From positions 1-64,000 of the forward strand of contig NZ_PNXY01000025.1 in the NCBI RefSeq assembly GCF_002879865.1: 64,000 nucleotides of DNA, read 5' to 3'. The position numbers and the translations under genes were made by a program. This DNA comes from Paraburkholderia rhynchosiae. GTDB lineage: Bacteria; Pseudomonadota; Gammaproteobacteria; Burkholderiales; Burkholderiaceae. The notes under the pieces are model-generated. The model was given only the letters and a program-made list of their open reading frames with translations. It was not told the origin of the DNA and did not search any database. Shown here piece after piece: positions 50,711-59,810 of this stretch. Every line of letters starts with the position of its first letter. The stretch's first letter is position 1.

Positions 50711-52090
50711 TTACTCCTTCGAAGGGGCGCGCTGCGAACGCGCGGTATGAAGCGCCAGCGCGGCGTCCACATAAGCGTGCGCCTGGCCGACGTATTGAGC
50801 GGGATCGAGCAGTTGCTTCAGGCGCTCGATCGAAAGATGTTCGGTCACGGCCGCGTCGGCGGACAGCACGTCCAAAAGCGTCTGTCCGTCGCGGATTGCC
50901 GCTTTCGACGCGCGCTCCACGAGATGATGCGCATCGAGCCGGCCGATGCTGTCGCCGAGCGCGAGCATCACCGCTTCGCCGAGAATCAGGCCGTGCGTGA
51001 CATTCAGATTCGCGGCAAGGCGCGGCACGTTGACGTTCAAGCCCCCCGCGATCTGTTCGATGTTCGCAAGCGCGCCGCCCGCTAGCCGCGCGAGATCGGG
51101 CAGCGCGTCCCATTCGGCTTGCCAGCCGCCGAGCGCGCGTTCGTGTTCCTGCACCATGCCCGCGAAGACGGTGGCGACCAACCCCGGCGCGCGCGTGGCG
51201 GCGGTGAGCACGGCGGCGCAGCCAACCGGATTGCGCTTGTGCGGCATCGTCGACGATCCTCCTTTGCCTGCGGCGGCGGGCTCGGCCAGTTCGTCGATTT
51301 CGGTTTGCATTTGCAGCGAGATGTCACGCGCGATCTTGCCGAGCGTGCCGATCAGCATGCCGAACAGCGAGGCGGTCTCCGCGGTCCGATCGCGCTGCGT
51401 ATGCCACGGCAACGTCGGCACGGCGAGGCCGAGTTCTTGAGCTAACGCTTGCGTGACCTGCGGCGCGGCATCGCGCAGACTCGCCAGCGTGCCGGCGGCG
51501 CCGCCGAATTGCAGCACCAGTGCACGCTCACGCAACGCAATGAGCCGTTCGCGGTGACGCAGCAACGCATCGAGCCATTGCGCGAATTTCAGGCCGAGCG
51601 TGATGGGCAGTGCCTGCTGCAGCCACGTGCGGCCAATCATCGGCGTGGCGCGATGCGTGGCCGCGAGTTTCGCGATGGCATCGCAAGTGGATTGCAAACC
51701 GCTGTCGAGCAGATCGAAGGTGTCGCGCAGTTGTAGCACCGTCGCCGTGTCGATGATGTCCTGGCTCGTCGCGCCCCAATGCACATACTTCGACGCTTCG
51801 GCGTCGGCCGCTTTCACGCGCGCGGTGAGTTGCTTGACCAGAGGAATCGCGAGATTGCCGCCCAGCGCGGCGTCGCGAGCAAGCGCGTCGGCGTCGAGTT
51901 GATCGGCATGGCAGGCTGCCTCGATCGCCGCCACGGCCGTATGAGGAATCACGTTGTGCGCTGCCGATGCCCGCGCAAGCGCCGCTTCCACGTCGAGCAT
52001 CTTTTGAAGCGTGGCGCGCGGTGCCCAGATGTCGTTCATCGGCGCGGTGCCGCAAAGAAGGCCGGTCAGGCGGCCGCTGGAGTCGAGCAT
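50711..52090 (-). CDS. pcaB: 3-carboxy-cis,cis-muconate cycloisomerase
   Basis: 459 residues, fumarase/aspartase superfamily with the signature SSTMPHKRNPVGC (about residue 275) and LKFAQWLDALLRH. Converts 3-carboxymuconate to gamma-carboxymuconolactone. The ATG at 52090 is the best match to family length, though the ribosome site is weak; a start at 52129 remains possible. Confidence 0.93.
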   Translation of the reverse strand: MLDSSGRLTGLLCGTAPMNDIWAPRATLQKMLDVEAALARASAAHNVIPHTAVAAIEAACHADQLDADALARDAALGGNLAIPLVKQLTARVKAADAEASKYVHWGATSQDIIDTATVLQLRDTFDLLDSGLQSTCDAIAKLAATHRATPMIGRTWLQQALPITLGLKFAQWLDALLRHRERLIALRERALVLQFGGAAGTLASLRDAAPQVTQALAQELGLAVPTLPWHTQRDRTAETASLFGMLIGTLGKIARDISLQMQTEIDELAEPAAAGKGGSSTMPHKRNPVGCAAVLTAATRAPGLVATVFAGMVQEHERALGGWQAEWDALPDLARLAGGALANIEQIAGGLNVNVPRLAANLNVTHGLILGEAVMLALGDSIGRLDAHHLVERASKAAIRDGQTLLDVLSADAAVTEHLSIERLKQLLDPAQYVGQAHAYVDAALALHTARSQRAPSKE

Positions 52091-52214
52091 GATGACGTCG
52101 CTGATCGGATGATCTGATGAATGTAGCACTGCACGCGGCGATGCGGGTTGCGCCGCGGCATGCAGACCGGGACGCTAATACGTCAACCCCGCAGCAATCC
52201 GGCTCAACCTGCGC

Positions 52215-52874
52215 TCACGCCGCGCGCGCAGCCTGCGTGCCGTCGATCAGCGGCACGCCGGTGAGCTTGAGCAGCGCATCGAAATCGATGTCCGAGAAAA
52301 TCTCGCGCACCACGAGGCCCTGGTCGGTGACATCGATCATGGCCAGGTCCGTATAAATACGGTCGACGCAACCGACGCCCGTCACCGGGTACGTGCATTC
52401 GGCGGCGATCTTGCTTTCGCCCTGCTTGGTCAGATGCTCCATCATCACGTAGACCTGCTTGGCGCCAATGGCCAGATCCATGGCGCCGCCGACGGCCGGG
52501 ATCGCGTCCGGCGCGCCGGTGTGCCAGTTCGCGAGGTCGCCCTTCGCCGACACCTGGAACGCGCCGAGCACGCAGAAGTCGAGGTGACCGCCGCGCATCA
52601 TCGCGAACGAATCGGCGTGATGGAAATACGCGCCGCCCGTCAGCAGCGTGACGTGCTGCTTGCCGGCGTTGATCAACTCGTCGTCTTCCTCGCCTTTCGC
52701 GGGCGCGGGGCCCATGCCGAGCAGACCATTCTCACTGTGTAAGAAGATTTCCTTGTCGGCGGCGAGGTGGTTCGCCACGAGCGTCGGCACGCCGATGCCG
52801 AGGTTCACGTACGCGCCTTCCGGAATATCGAGCGCAACGCGCTTGGCCATTTCATCGCGGGTCAGTTTCTTCAT
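52215..52874 (-). CDS. pcaJ: 3-oxoadipate CoA-transferase, beta subunit
   Basis: 219 residues with ALDIPEGAYVNLGIGVPTLVANHL and the catalytic-glutamate motif LHSENGLLGMGP. Together with PcaI transfers CoA from succinyl-CoA to beta-ketoadipate. Acetoacetate:succinyl-CoA transferase (ScoAB) has a similar sequence; the pca neighbourhood favours PcaJ. Starts 14 bases after the pcaI stop. Confidence 0.9.
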   Translation of the reverse strand: MKKLTRDEMAKRVALDIPEGAYVNLGIGVPTLVANHLAADKEIFLHSENGLLGMGPAPAKGEEDDELINAGKQHVTLLTGGAYFHHADSFAMMRGGHLDFCVLGAFQVSAKGDLANWHTGAPDAIPAVGGAMDLAIGAKQVYVMMEHLTKQGESKIAAECTYPVTGVGCVDRIYTDLAMIDVTDQGLVVREIFSDIDFDALLKLTGVPLIDGTQAARAA

Positions 52875-52888
52875 GTCGGGTCTCCGGT

Positions 52889-53596
52889 TCAGGCGGCAGC
52901 GTCGTGAGGATTGGGCAGCGGAGCATGCGCCGCCTGGCGCACTTCGATCACGCGCTGCACGAAGATGCCAGGTGTCACGATGTTTTCCGGATCGAGCGCG
53001 CCGAGCGGCACCACTTCCGACACCTGCACGATCGCGGTTTTCGCCGCACTTGCCATGATCGGCCCGAAATTGCGGGCCGTCTTGCGATAGACGAGGTTGC
53101 CCCAGCGGTCGCCCTTATATGCCTTGATGAGCGCGAAATCCGCGTGCAGCGGCGACTCGAGCACGTAATGCCTGCCGTCGATCAGACGCGTCTCCTTGCC
53201 TTCCGCGAGCTTCGTGCCGTAGCCGGTGGGCGTGAAGAATCCGCCGATGCCCGCACCCGCCGCGCGAATGCGCTCCGCGAGATTGCCCTGCGGCACGAGT
53301 TCGAGTTCGATCTCGCCGGCGCGAAACAGCGCATCGAACACATACGAATCCGTTTGGCGCGGAAACGAGCAGATGATCTTCCGCACACGCTTCGCCTTGA
53401 GCAGCGCTGCAAGGCCGATGTCGCCGTTACCGGCGTTGTTGTTGACGATGGTGAGTTCGCGCGCGCCCTGCTCGATCAGCGCATCGATCAGCTCCGACGG
53501 CATGCCGGCCGTGCCGAAACCGCCGATCATGACGGTCGCGCCGTCCTGGACATCGGCGACGGCCGATTGAAGTGACTCGAAAATCTTGTTGATCAT
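52889..53596 (-). CDS. pcaI: 3-oxoadipate CoA-transferase, alpha subunit
   Basis: 235 residues. The oxyanion motif GGFGTAGMPSELIDAL and the FPRQTDSYVFDALFRAGEIELELVPQG region are characteristic of family I CoA-transferase A subunits. First gene of the pcaIJ-B-D-C group; two 15-bp operator-like boxes lie about 210-240 bases upstream. Confidence 0.9.
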   Translation of the reverse strand: MINKIFESLQSAVADVQDGATVMIGGFGTAGMPSELIDALIEQGARELTIVNNNAGNGDIGLAALLKAKRVRKIICSFPRQTDSYVFDALFRAGEIELELVPQGNLAERIRAAGAGIGGFFTPTGYGTKLAEGKETRLIDGRHYVLESPLHADFALIKAYKGDRWGNLVYRKTARNFGPIMASAAKTAIVQVSEVVPLGALDPENIVTPGIFVQRVIEVRQAAHAPLPNPHDAAA

Positions 53597-54032
53597 GTCG
53601 AATTTCCTTGTAAGGCGCTACGCGCGCTGGGCTTCGCCGTGTTGGCAGGCTTGGCGGGCGGTCTCCGGGCCAATGCGGGCGACGGCTCGCCGGCTCACGG
53701 TCTGCATGCGCGCCGGCGTTTTCTGCCGGTTCGCCGCTGGTTTCTTCGCTGACTTTGCTTGCCGATTCCGTTCGCCGGTTGCTCGCCCGTTTGTTCACCG
53801 TTTGTTCGCGTAGTGAACAGTGATTCGATTAGCGAACGATCTGGCGATTATGGTTGCGCTTTAGCTGCATTGTCAAGGCGCGGACTTTCCCTTAATCATA
53901 GGTTCCCGCTGCCCACCTTGCGCGCCTGTTGGCCGTCTGCGAGCGCCTTGTTCTCTCGAAGGCAAAGAAAACCCCACTATCCCGTCCGACGATTCTTCGG
54001 CTACCCTTTATTTACATATCAAATAGCCGCCC
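53597..54032. promoter_or_regulatory. Divergent pcaI / LysR intergenic region with two PcaR-like boxes
   Basis: GTTCGCGTAGTGAAC at 53804-53818 and ATTCGATTAGCGAAC at 53823-53837 are near-palindromic 15-mers 4 bp apart. The second resembles the PcaR box of Pseudomonas (GTTCGATAATCGCAC) at 11 of 15 positions. They suggest IclR-family control of the pca genes, although no such regulator gene is in the window. The rest of the region has only degenerate GTTYGC repeats. Confidence 0.5.
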
Positions 54033-54962
54033 ATGTCAGACACGAATCTCGACTTGAACCTGATCCCGTACCTCGTCGCGATGGAGGACACTCGCAACGT
54101 GAGCCGTGCGGCCGAGCAGCTTGGCGTGAGTCAGCCGCGCGTGAGCACCGCACTCGGACGGCTGCGGGAATACTTCGACGATCCGCTGTTCGTGCGCACA
54201 TCGAAAGGCATGGAGCCCACGCCTCGCGCGCTCGCTATCCTGCCCGCCGCGCGCGACGCCCTCTTGCGTATCGAGAAAGGCATGCTCGACGCGCAGGAAT
54301 TCGACCCGGACACGAGCACGCATACGTTCTCGATCGCGCTCTCCGACGTCGGCGAAATCGTCTTTCTGCCACGGTTGTTGCAACTCTTTGCCGAGCGCGC
54401 GCCGTTCGCGAATCTGCGCTCGGTGTCGCTGTCGCCGTCGCATGTGGAACGCGGGCTCGAATCGGGCGACGTCGATCTCGCCGTCGGCTACTTTCCGGAC
54501 CTGTCGGGCAATAACTTTTTTCAGCAGCGGCTCTTCACGCACCGCTTCATTTGCCTGATGCGCGCGGGGCATCCGCTTTCGAAGGCGCCGCTCACGCTCG
54601 CCCAGTACATCGCGTCGGGGCACGCCGTCGTGCGCGCCGAAGGACGCAGCCAGGAAGTCCTCGAACAGTATCTGGTGAAGAAGCGCATCAAGCGGCGCGC
54701 GGTGCTCGAGACGCCGCACTTCATGAGCCTGCCGTTCATCCTTGCGCGAACCGATCTGATCGCCACCGTGCCGCATGCGATCGGCTTCGCGTATGTGTCG
54801 GAGCACGCATCCATCACGCTCGTCGAACCGCCGCTGCCGCTGCCGCGCTTCGATCTGCGGCAGCATTGGCATCGCAAGTTTCATAACGACCCGCGTGCGA
54901 GCTGGCTGCGCGGCGTGGTCGCCGAGCTCTTCAACGACGCAATGGACGAATGGCCGAAATGA
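54033..54962 (+). CDS. LysR-family regulator divergent from pcaIJ
   Basis: 309 residues. HTH in residues about 10-65 (LDLNLIPYLVAMEDTRNVSRAAEQLGVSQPRVSTALGRLREYFDDPLFVRTSKGM), then a LysR substrate-binding domain. The N-terminal pattern is of the NodD/LinR/NahR-like subgroup. Its divergent position suggests control of the pca genes, possibly with a PcaR-type regulator elsewhere. No clear ribosome site precedes the ATG. Confidence 0.85.
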   Translation: MSDTNLDLNLIPYLVAMEDTRNVSRAAEQLGVSQPRVSTALGRLREYFDDPLFVRTSKGMEPTPRALAILPAARDALLRIEKGMLDAQEFDPDTSTHTFSIALSDVGEIVFLPRLLQLFAERAPFANLRSVSLSPSHVERGLESGDVDLAVGYFPDLSGNNFFQQRLFTHRFICLMRAGHPLSKAPLTLAQYIASGHAVVRAEGRSQEVLEQYLVKKRIKRRAVLETPHFMSLPFILARTDLIATVPHAIGFAYVSEHASITLVEPPLPLPRFDLRQHWHRKFHNDPRASWLRGVVAELFNDAMDEWPK

Positions 54963-55087
54963 AATCGTCAGCCCCGCGACGTCGAAAGGGACATCGGCAC
55001 GATCCGGCGTAAACATGGAACAATGACCCTACTCATGAACCCGCGCGCTCCAACCCGGATCGACGCGCGATCCCGGAGGAGCGACGG

Positions 55088-55723
55088 ATGACCAGCAAGA
55101 CAGAACAAACCACACCGGCGGACACGACCGGCCGCCCGAGCCGCGAGGAAGCCGAAGCCGCCGTTCGCGTGCTGCTGCGTTGGGCGGGCGACGATCCGCA
55201 GCGCGAAGGCCTCATGGACACACCGGCGCGCGTGGTGCGCTCGTACGAGGAGTTCTTTGCGGGCTATCAGGTCGACCCGCGCGAAATTCTCGCCCGCACG
55301 TTCTCGGAAGTGGATGGCTACGACGAGATGATCGTGCTGAAAGACATCCGCTTCGAAAGCTATTGCGAACACCACATGGTGCCGATCATCGGGCGCGCGC
55401 ACGTGGCGTATCTGCCGGGGCATCGCGTGGTGGGTATTTCGAAGCTCGCGCGTCTTGTCGACGCGTTCGCCAAGCGTCTGCAAATCCAGGAAAAGATGAC
55501 GGTGCAGATCGCCGACACGTTGAACGACGTGCTGCAACCCGCGGGCGTCGGCGTGATACTCGAAGCCGCGCATCAGTGCATGTCCACGCGCGGTGTCCAC
55601 AAGGCCGGCGTGACGATGGTCACGTCGCGCATGCTGGGAACGTTCCGCACCGACCCGTCCACCCGCCGCGAGTTTCTGTCGATCGTCGGCAATCCTGGCG
55701 CGGTGGCCGTCTCGAACACGTAA
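55088..55723 (+). CDS. folE: GTP cyclohydrolase I
   Basis: 211 residues. Zinc and catalytic ligands are visible: SYCEHHMVPIIGRAHVAYLP with Cys and His residues, and AHQCMSTRGV with the second Cys. Converts GTP to dihydroneopterin triphosphate for folate or pterin synthesis. Strong GGAGGAG site. Burkholderiaceae often carry more than one folE; this one stands alone, so it may be a second copy. Confidence 0.92.
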   Translation: MTSKTEQTTPADTTGRPSREEAEAAVRVLLRWAGDDPQREGLMDTPARVVRSYEEFFAGYQVDPREILARTFSEVDGYDEMIVLKDIRFESYCEHHMVPIIGRAHVAYLPGHRVVGISKLARLVDAFAKRLQIQEKMTVQIADTLNDVLQPAGVGVILEAAHQCMSTRGVHKAGVTMVTSRMLGTFRTDPSTRREFLSIVGNPGAVAVSNT

Positions 55724-55747
55724 GCGGGAAAGCGCGATACGTAACGT

Positions 55748-55841
55748 GCGTTGTGTGGGTCACGTGCGTTGCGTACGCCAGGCCGCGTCGCGTACATCAA
55801 GCTGCGTTGCGTAGGCCAAGCCGCATCACGTACGTCATGCC
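55748..55841. repeat. 19-bp tandem repeat, about five units
   Basis: Unit consensus GCGTTGCGTACGCCAAGCC. Copies at 55766-55784, 55785-55803, 55804-55822 and 55823-55841 are in exact 19-bp register. A more degenerate 18-bp copy lies at 55748-55765 and a partial one follows. The array fills the folE/EamA gap and overlaps the last codons of the EamA gene. Confidence 0.7.
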
Positions 55842-56740
55842 GCATTGCGCGTGCCGAGCGTTTGCGCGAACGTCGCGAGCATCACGGCGCCAAGCACGCA
55901 GGCGACGCCCGTGAGTTGCGCCGCGCTGACCGACTCGCGCACCAGCAGCGCGGCCAGCGCCAATGCACTGACCGGCACGAGCGCGGTAATCAATCCCGCT
56001 TCCGCGCCGCTGATGCGCGCGGCGCCTTCATACCAGAGAACGAATCCCGCCACGGTCGGCACGAGCGCGTAATACAGCACGCCGCTTAGCGCACCCGCGT
56101 CGAGCGGCATGCTCCAGGGTCTTTCGAAACAGGCCGGCACGATCGAGACCGCGAAGCCGATGCCGCACATTAACGCCGACAATGGCAGCGGGGCCACCGG
56201 TTTGCGCAGCTTGCGATTGAGCAGAATGAACAGCGCCTCGCAGACAATCGCGGCGAACACCAGCGCGTTGCCCGTCACGGAACCGGCCGCGTGCGGCGCG
56301 GCGATATCGCTGGGACTGACGGTGCACGCGAGCACGCCCGCCGTGGCAAGAACAATCGCGCCGATCAGCGCCGACGACGGGCGCTCGCCCAACGCCAAGA
56401 TCGCGACCACCGCCGACACCGCGGGCAAAGTCCCGGCGATCACGCCTGCGTCCCCAGCGGAAGCCAGTCTCATACCGCTGATGAGCAGCACCGTATAACC
56501 GACGCTGCCCGCCGCGGCTTGCGCGATCACGAGCACGGCATCGCGCCGGTCGAGGCGCGGCCAGCGCACGCCGCGCCAGCGCATGACCAGCACGAACAAC
56601 GGAAACGCAATCGCGAAACGCAGCGCGGTCGCGCTGAACGGCGGCAAGCCGGCCGCAATCGACTTGCTCACCACCACTGTGCTGCCGACGCCCACCATCG
56701 CCAACGCGCAACACAGATAACCGACATACCGTGAATTCAT
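55835..56740 (-). CDS. EamA/DMT-superfamily metabolite exporter
   Basis: 301 residues, about ten membrane helices in two EamA repeats (ALAMVGVGSTVVVSKSIAAGLPPF at the start; LSGVLYYALVPTVAGFVLWYEGAARISGAEAG in the second). Substrate unknown. The start at 56740 gives the standard first helix; the open frame runs to 56818. Its 3' end lies within the 19-bp tandem repeat. Confidence 0.88.
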   Translation of the reverse strand: MNSRYVGYLCCALAMVGVGSTVVVSKSIAAGLPPFSATALRFAIAFPLFVLVMRWRGVRWPRLDRRDAVLVIAQAAAGSVGYTVLLISGMRLASAGDAGVIAGTLPAVSAVVAILALGERPSSALIGAIVLATAGVLACTVSPSDIAAPHAAGSVTGNALVFAAIVCEALFILLNRKLRKPVAPLPLSALMCGIGFAVSIVPACFERPWSMPLDAGALSGVLYYALVPTVAGFVLWYEGAARISGAEAGLITALVPVSALALAALLVRESVSAAQLTGVACVLGAVMLATFAQTLGTRNAA

Positions 56741-56984
56741 CGTGCATCTCCGATGCGATGGAATAAGCACGCAGATTAGGAATCCGGCGCCGCTCGGTCT
56801 TGAACGAAATTGCAGCACGCTTGCGCGGTGGCCTGCACTCGCGAACCATCGAGTATCCTGATTGAAGGCAAAAGGTCTAACTGGGACAGGAACGGGCTTT
56901 GCGCACGCGGATACGCCGGGGCAACAACGCCGGGTAGCACTATTCGCGCCGCCAACTTCCCACCAGGAAACAGGAGCCGCTCAA

Positions 56985-58049
56985 TTGGTAGAGTTTCCGT
57001 CGTCGGCGATATCGACCTGGGGCGGCGCGGTCGTCTTCGTCAACGTGCTGTTGACGCGCCTGGGCATGCCGATTCCGGCAGTTCCGGTGCTGTTGTTCGC
57101 GGGCTCTGCAATCGCGGCGGGCACCTTGTCGTTCTGGCCAGTGCTATGCGCCGCAGTGCTTGCCGCGCTGATCGGCGACGGCGTCTGGTTCACAGCCGGC
57201 CGCCTCTACGGCCGCAAGCTGATCGGCGTACTGGGCCAGTTCTTGCCTGCCATCGACGCCAGGGTCGAGCAGGCGCGTTTGCTGTTCGAACGCTTCGGCG
57301 TGCCCCTCGTATCGATTTCGAAGTTCGTGCCCGGCCTTGCTCTGATCACGCCGCCGCTAATGGGCACCACCGCCGTCGATGCCCGCATCTACGCAATCTG
57401 GGACCTCACGGGCGCGATGGCCTGGGCGACCTTCTGGCTGCTCGGCGGCGCCGCCGCGGAACGGCAATTGCATATGCTGTTCGAGTTCGTCAGAGCGCGC
57501 GGCGGCACAGTGATCGATCTCCTGATTGGCGCCGCGCTGCTGTACCTCGCGTATCGTCTGATGCAGCAGCGGCGGGCGCGCCGGCAACAGGCGCTCGCGG
57601 AATCGGCTGACGCGACGCAAGCGTCGAGCCGCGCAACGCGCCGCAAGGCGCCGCCCAAGGTCCTCGACGCCCGCCCGCAAGGCGCGGCGCTCGACTCGGC
57701 CCCGCTCATTCCCGGCGCGCTCGCACTCGATCCGCACTCGCCGGAACAGATCGACTTCGCGCTGAGGGCCTACGACATGGTGATCTACTGCGTTTGTCCG
57801 GACAGCGCGACGGCTGCCGAGATCAGCGTGCGGATGCGCAATTATGGCTATACGCGGATTCGCTCACTACGCGGAGGTCTGGAGGCGTGGCAGCGGCGCG
57901 GCTTTCCGGTGGGCTTGCTGCTTGCCGACGAGCCGGGCTCCGGCAGACTCGCGCCGTCACATAGCGGCTCAGGCAGCGGCTCACGCGGCGACGCAAGCAA
58001 CGCGGTCACACTGCGCGGCTTCGCGCCGCGGCGCAGGGCAAGCGCGTGA
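56985..58049 (+). CDS. DedA-family membrane protein fused to a rhodanese domain
   Basis: 354 residues. DedA-like membrane domain (about 1-200, with GDGVWFTAGRLYGRK and FVPGLALITPPLMG), then a linker and a rhodanese-like domain (about 235-330) with the cysteine loop YCVCPDSATAAEISVRM. The likely start is a TTG at 56985, eight bases after AGGAG at 56972-56976; an ATG at 56862 would add an unsupported leader. The rhodanese Cys may handle sulfane sulfur. Confidence 0.85.
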   Translation: MVEFPSSAISTWGGAVVFVNVLLTRLGMPIPAVPVLLFAGSAIAAGTLSFWPVLCAAVLAALIGDGVWFTAGRLYGRKLIGVLGQFLPAIDARVEQARLLFERFGVPLVSISKFVPGLALITPPLMGTTAVDARIYAIWDLTGAMAWATFWLLGGAAAERQLHMLFEFVRARGGTVIDLLIGAALLYLAYRLMQQRRARRQQALAESADATQASSRATRRKAPPKVLDARPQGAALDSAPLIPGALALDPHSPEQIDFALRAYDMVIYCVCPDSATAAEISVRMRNYGYTRIRSLRGGLEAWQRRGFPVGLLLADEPGSGRLAPSHSGSGSGSRGDASNAVTLRGFAPRRRASA

Positions 58050-58129
58050 ACGTCGGCGGCGCTTGTGCCTGCCTAAGCTCACGTTGCGTAGCGTTGCCTT
58101 GCCTTGCGTTGGGTTCCCTGTGAACGCCC

Positions 58130-59746
58130 TTACGACGGCGAGCCCTGAGTCACCGAACGCGCGACCGGCTGCGCAGAAGCGACTCGGTTGCGGCCCGCCG
58201 CCTTCGCGACATAAAGCTGCCGATCGGCCGCGGCCAGCAGATCCAACGCGTTCGCCCCTTGCGCGGGCACGCAGGTCGCGCAACCGACGCTCACCGTAAC
58301 CGTCACCCTATCGCCGCCGCCATGCAGAATGTCTTGCGCCTGCACGCGCCGGCGAATCTTCTCGGCCACGGCAAGCGCGCCATCGGCGGTCGCGTCCGGC
58401 AGGATCACGGCGAACTCTTCGCCACCATAGCGCGCGACCACGTCGACTGAGCGGCGCACCGTCGTCGAAATGCATTCGGCCACCGCGCTCAACGCGTCGT
58501 CGCCGCTTGCATGGCCGTACGTGTCGTTGAAATGCTTGAAATGATCAATGTCGATGAAGAGCGCCGACAGCGGCTGACCCGAGCGCCGCGCGCGCCGCCA
58601 TTCCTCGTCCAGCCGGTCGTCGAGCACGCGGCGATTGCTGAGGCCGGTCAGCGGGTCAGTGGCGGCCAGACGCATCAGCGCGGCCTGCGCGCGCAGTTTG
58701 CCGCGCAATGCGAACGCGAGCAGCCAGGACACCACAACGAACACCGCGCCGAACGTGAGCGTCAACACGCCGTTGATGATCGCGCGGTGCCGCCAGGGCG
58801 CCAGCACATCGTCGACGGCGGGCGCGACGACCGCAATCAGCGGCGTGCCCGGCACGTGCGCGTAGGTGTACATGCGCTGCACACCGTCGACCGCGGAAGA
58901 CGCCACATACGAACCGGCGCCATGCGCGGCCATCGTCACGAAGGTCGGGGACTTTGCGATGCTCGCGCCGATATCGCGCGGAGCATACGGCTTGCGCGCG
59001 ATCAGCGTGCCGTCGTCCATCGCGATGAACACCGAGCCCAGTTTGCCGATGGTGATCCGGTCGAGCAGATGCTGGAAATACTCAATGCGAATTGCGAGCA
59101 ACGCAACGCCGGCAAACCGGCCGTCCGCTTCATTGATGCGCCGCGTGAGGCCGATCGACAACTTCCCGTCGCGCACGCGCGAGCGGAACGGGTGTGACAG
59201 ATAGAGGCCCACTGCCGGGTTGCGCTGATGCGCGACGAAATAGTCGCGATCGGCAAAGCGAATGCTCGGGCTCATCTCGCCGCTTTGCGAAGCGATCACT
59301 CCGCCATCCGCACCGACGATATACGCGCCGCCGAGATAAGCCGCCGTCGTCGCGCGATCAAACAGCACCGCTCGCTGCTCATCTGCGGGCAGGCCCGCGC
59401 CGAAGTGGTGTTCAGTGCCATCCACCATGGCTTGCAACGAGAGGTTATAGATCTCGACGTGCCTCTCGAGATCGCTCGAAATGATCGACACCAGATTTTG
59501 CGACGTCTCGCGCGCATGATCCAGCGCGTCGGTGCGGCCGCTGAGAAGCGTGAGCAGTGTGAGACCCGCCATCGCGACGGCGACCAGGGTGCCGGCCACG
59601 CCGGCCAGCACCGGATGATTGCCGATGTAACGTGCGACGCCGGCTACTCCCTGTCGCAAGAGCCCGCGCCAGCGCCGGCCCTGCGAATGCGCTCGATATT
59701 CCACCTGCGCGTTGCCTCCGTTGAAAGCGGGCCGCACGAACCGCAT
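58130..59746 (-). CDS. Membrane diguanylate cyclase with periplasmic sensor (dCache-like) domain
   Basis: 538 residues. Two membrane helices (about 45-70 and 325-350) flank a periplasmic sensor resembling a dCache domain. The GGDEF domain (about 385-530) has the active-site GGEEF (about 440) and an upstream RSVD inhibitory site, so it is expected to be active and product-regulated. Makes cyclic di-GMP. Confidence 0.9.
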   Translation of the reverse strand: MRFVRPAFNGGNAQVEYRAHSQGRRWRGLLRQGVAGVARYIGNHPVLAGVAGTLVAVAMAGLTLLTLLSGRTDALDHARETSQNLVSIISSDLERHVEIYNLSLQAMVDGTEHHFGAGLPADEQRAVLFDRATTAAYLGGAYIVGADGGVIASQSGEMSPSIRFADRDYFVAHQRNPAVGLYLSHPFRSRVRDGKLSIGLTRRINEADGRFAGVALLAIRIEYFQHLLDRITIGKLGSVFIAMDDGTLIARKPYAPRDIGASIAKSPTFVTMAAHGAGSYVASSAVDGVQRMYTYAHVPGTPLIAVVAPAVDDVLAPWRHRAIINGVLTLTFGAVFVVVSWLLAFALRGKLRAQAALMRLAATDPLTGLSNRRVLDDRLDEEWRRARRSGQPLSALFIDIDHFKHFNDTYGHASGDDALSAVAECISTTVRRSVDVVARYGGEEFAVILPDATADGALAVAEKIRRRVQAQDILHGGGDRVTVTVSVGCATCVPAQGANALDLLAAADRQLYVAKAAGRNRVASAQPVARSVTQGSPS

Positions 59747-59810
59747 GCGGTCGCCATCAGATGTTGTTGTTCAGCGCTTGGCCTTTAGCGCGCCGCGCCG
59801 TTTTCGTGCG

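Noticed and set aside
52215..53596. Acetoacetate:succinyl-CoA transferase (ScoAB)
   Set aside because: Sequence alone cannot exclude it, but the genes sit directly upstream of pcaB-D-C in the same direction, which favours PcaIJ.
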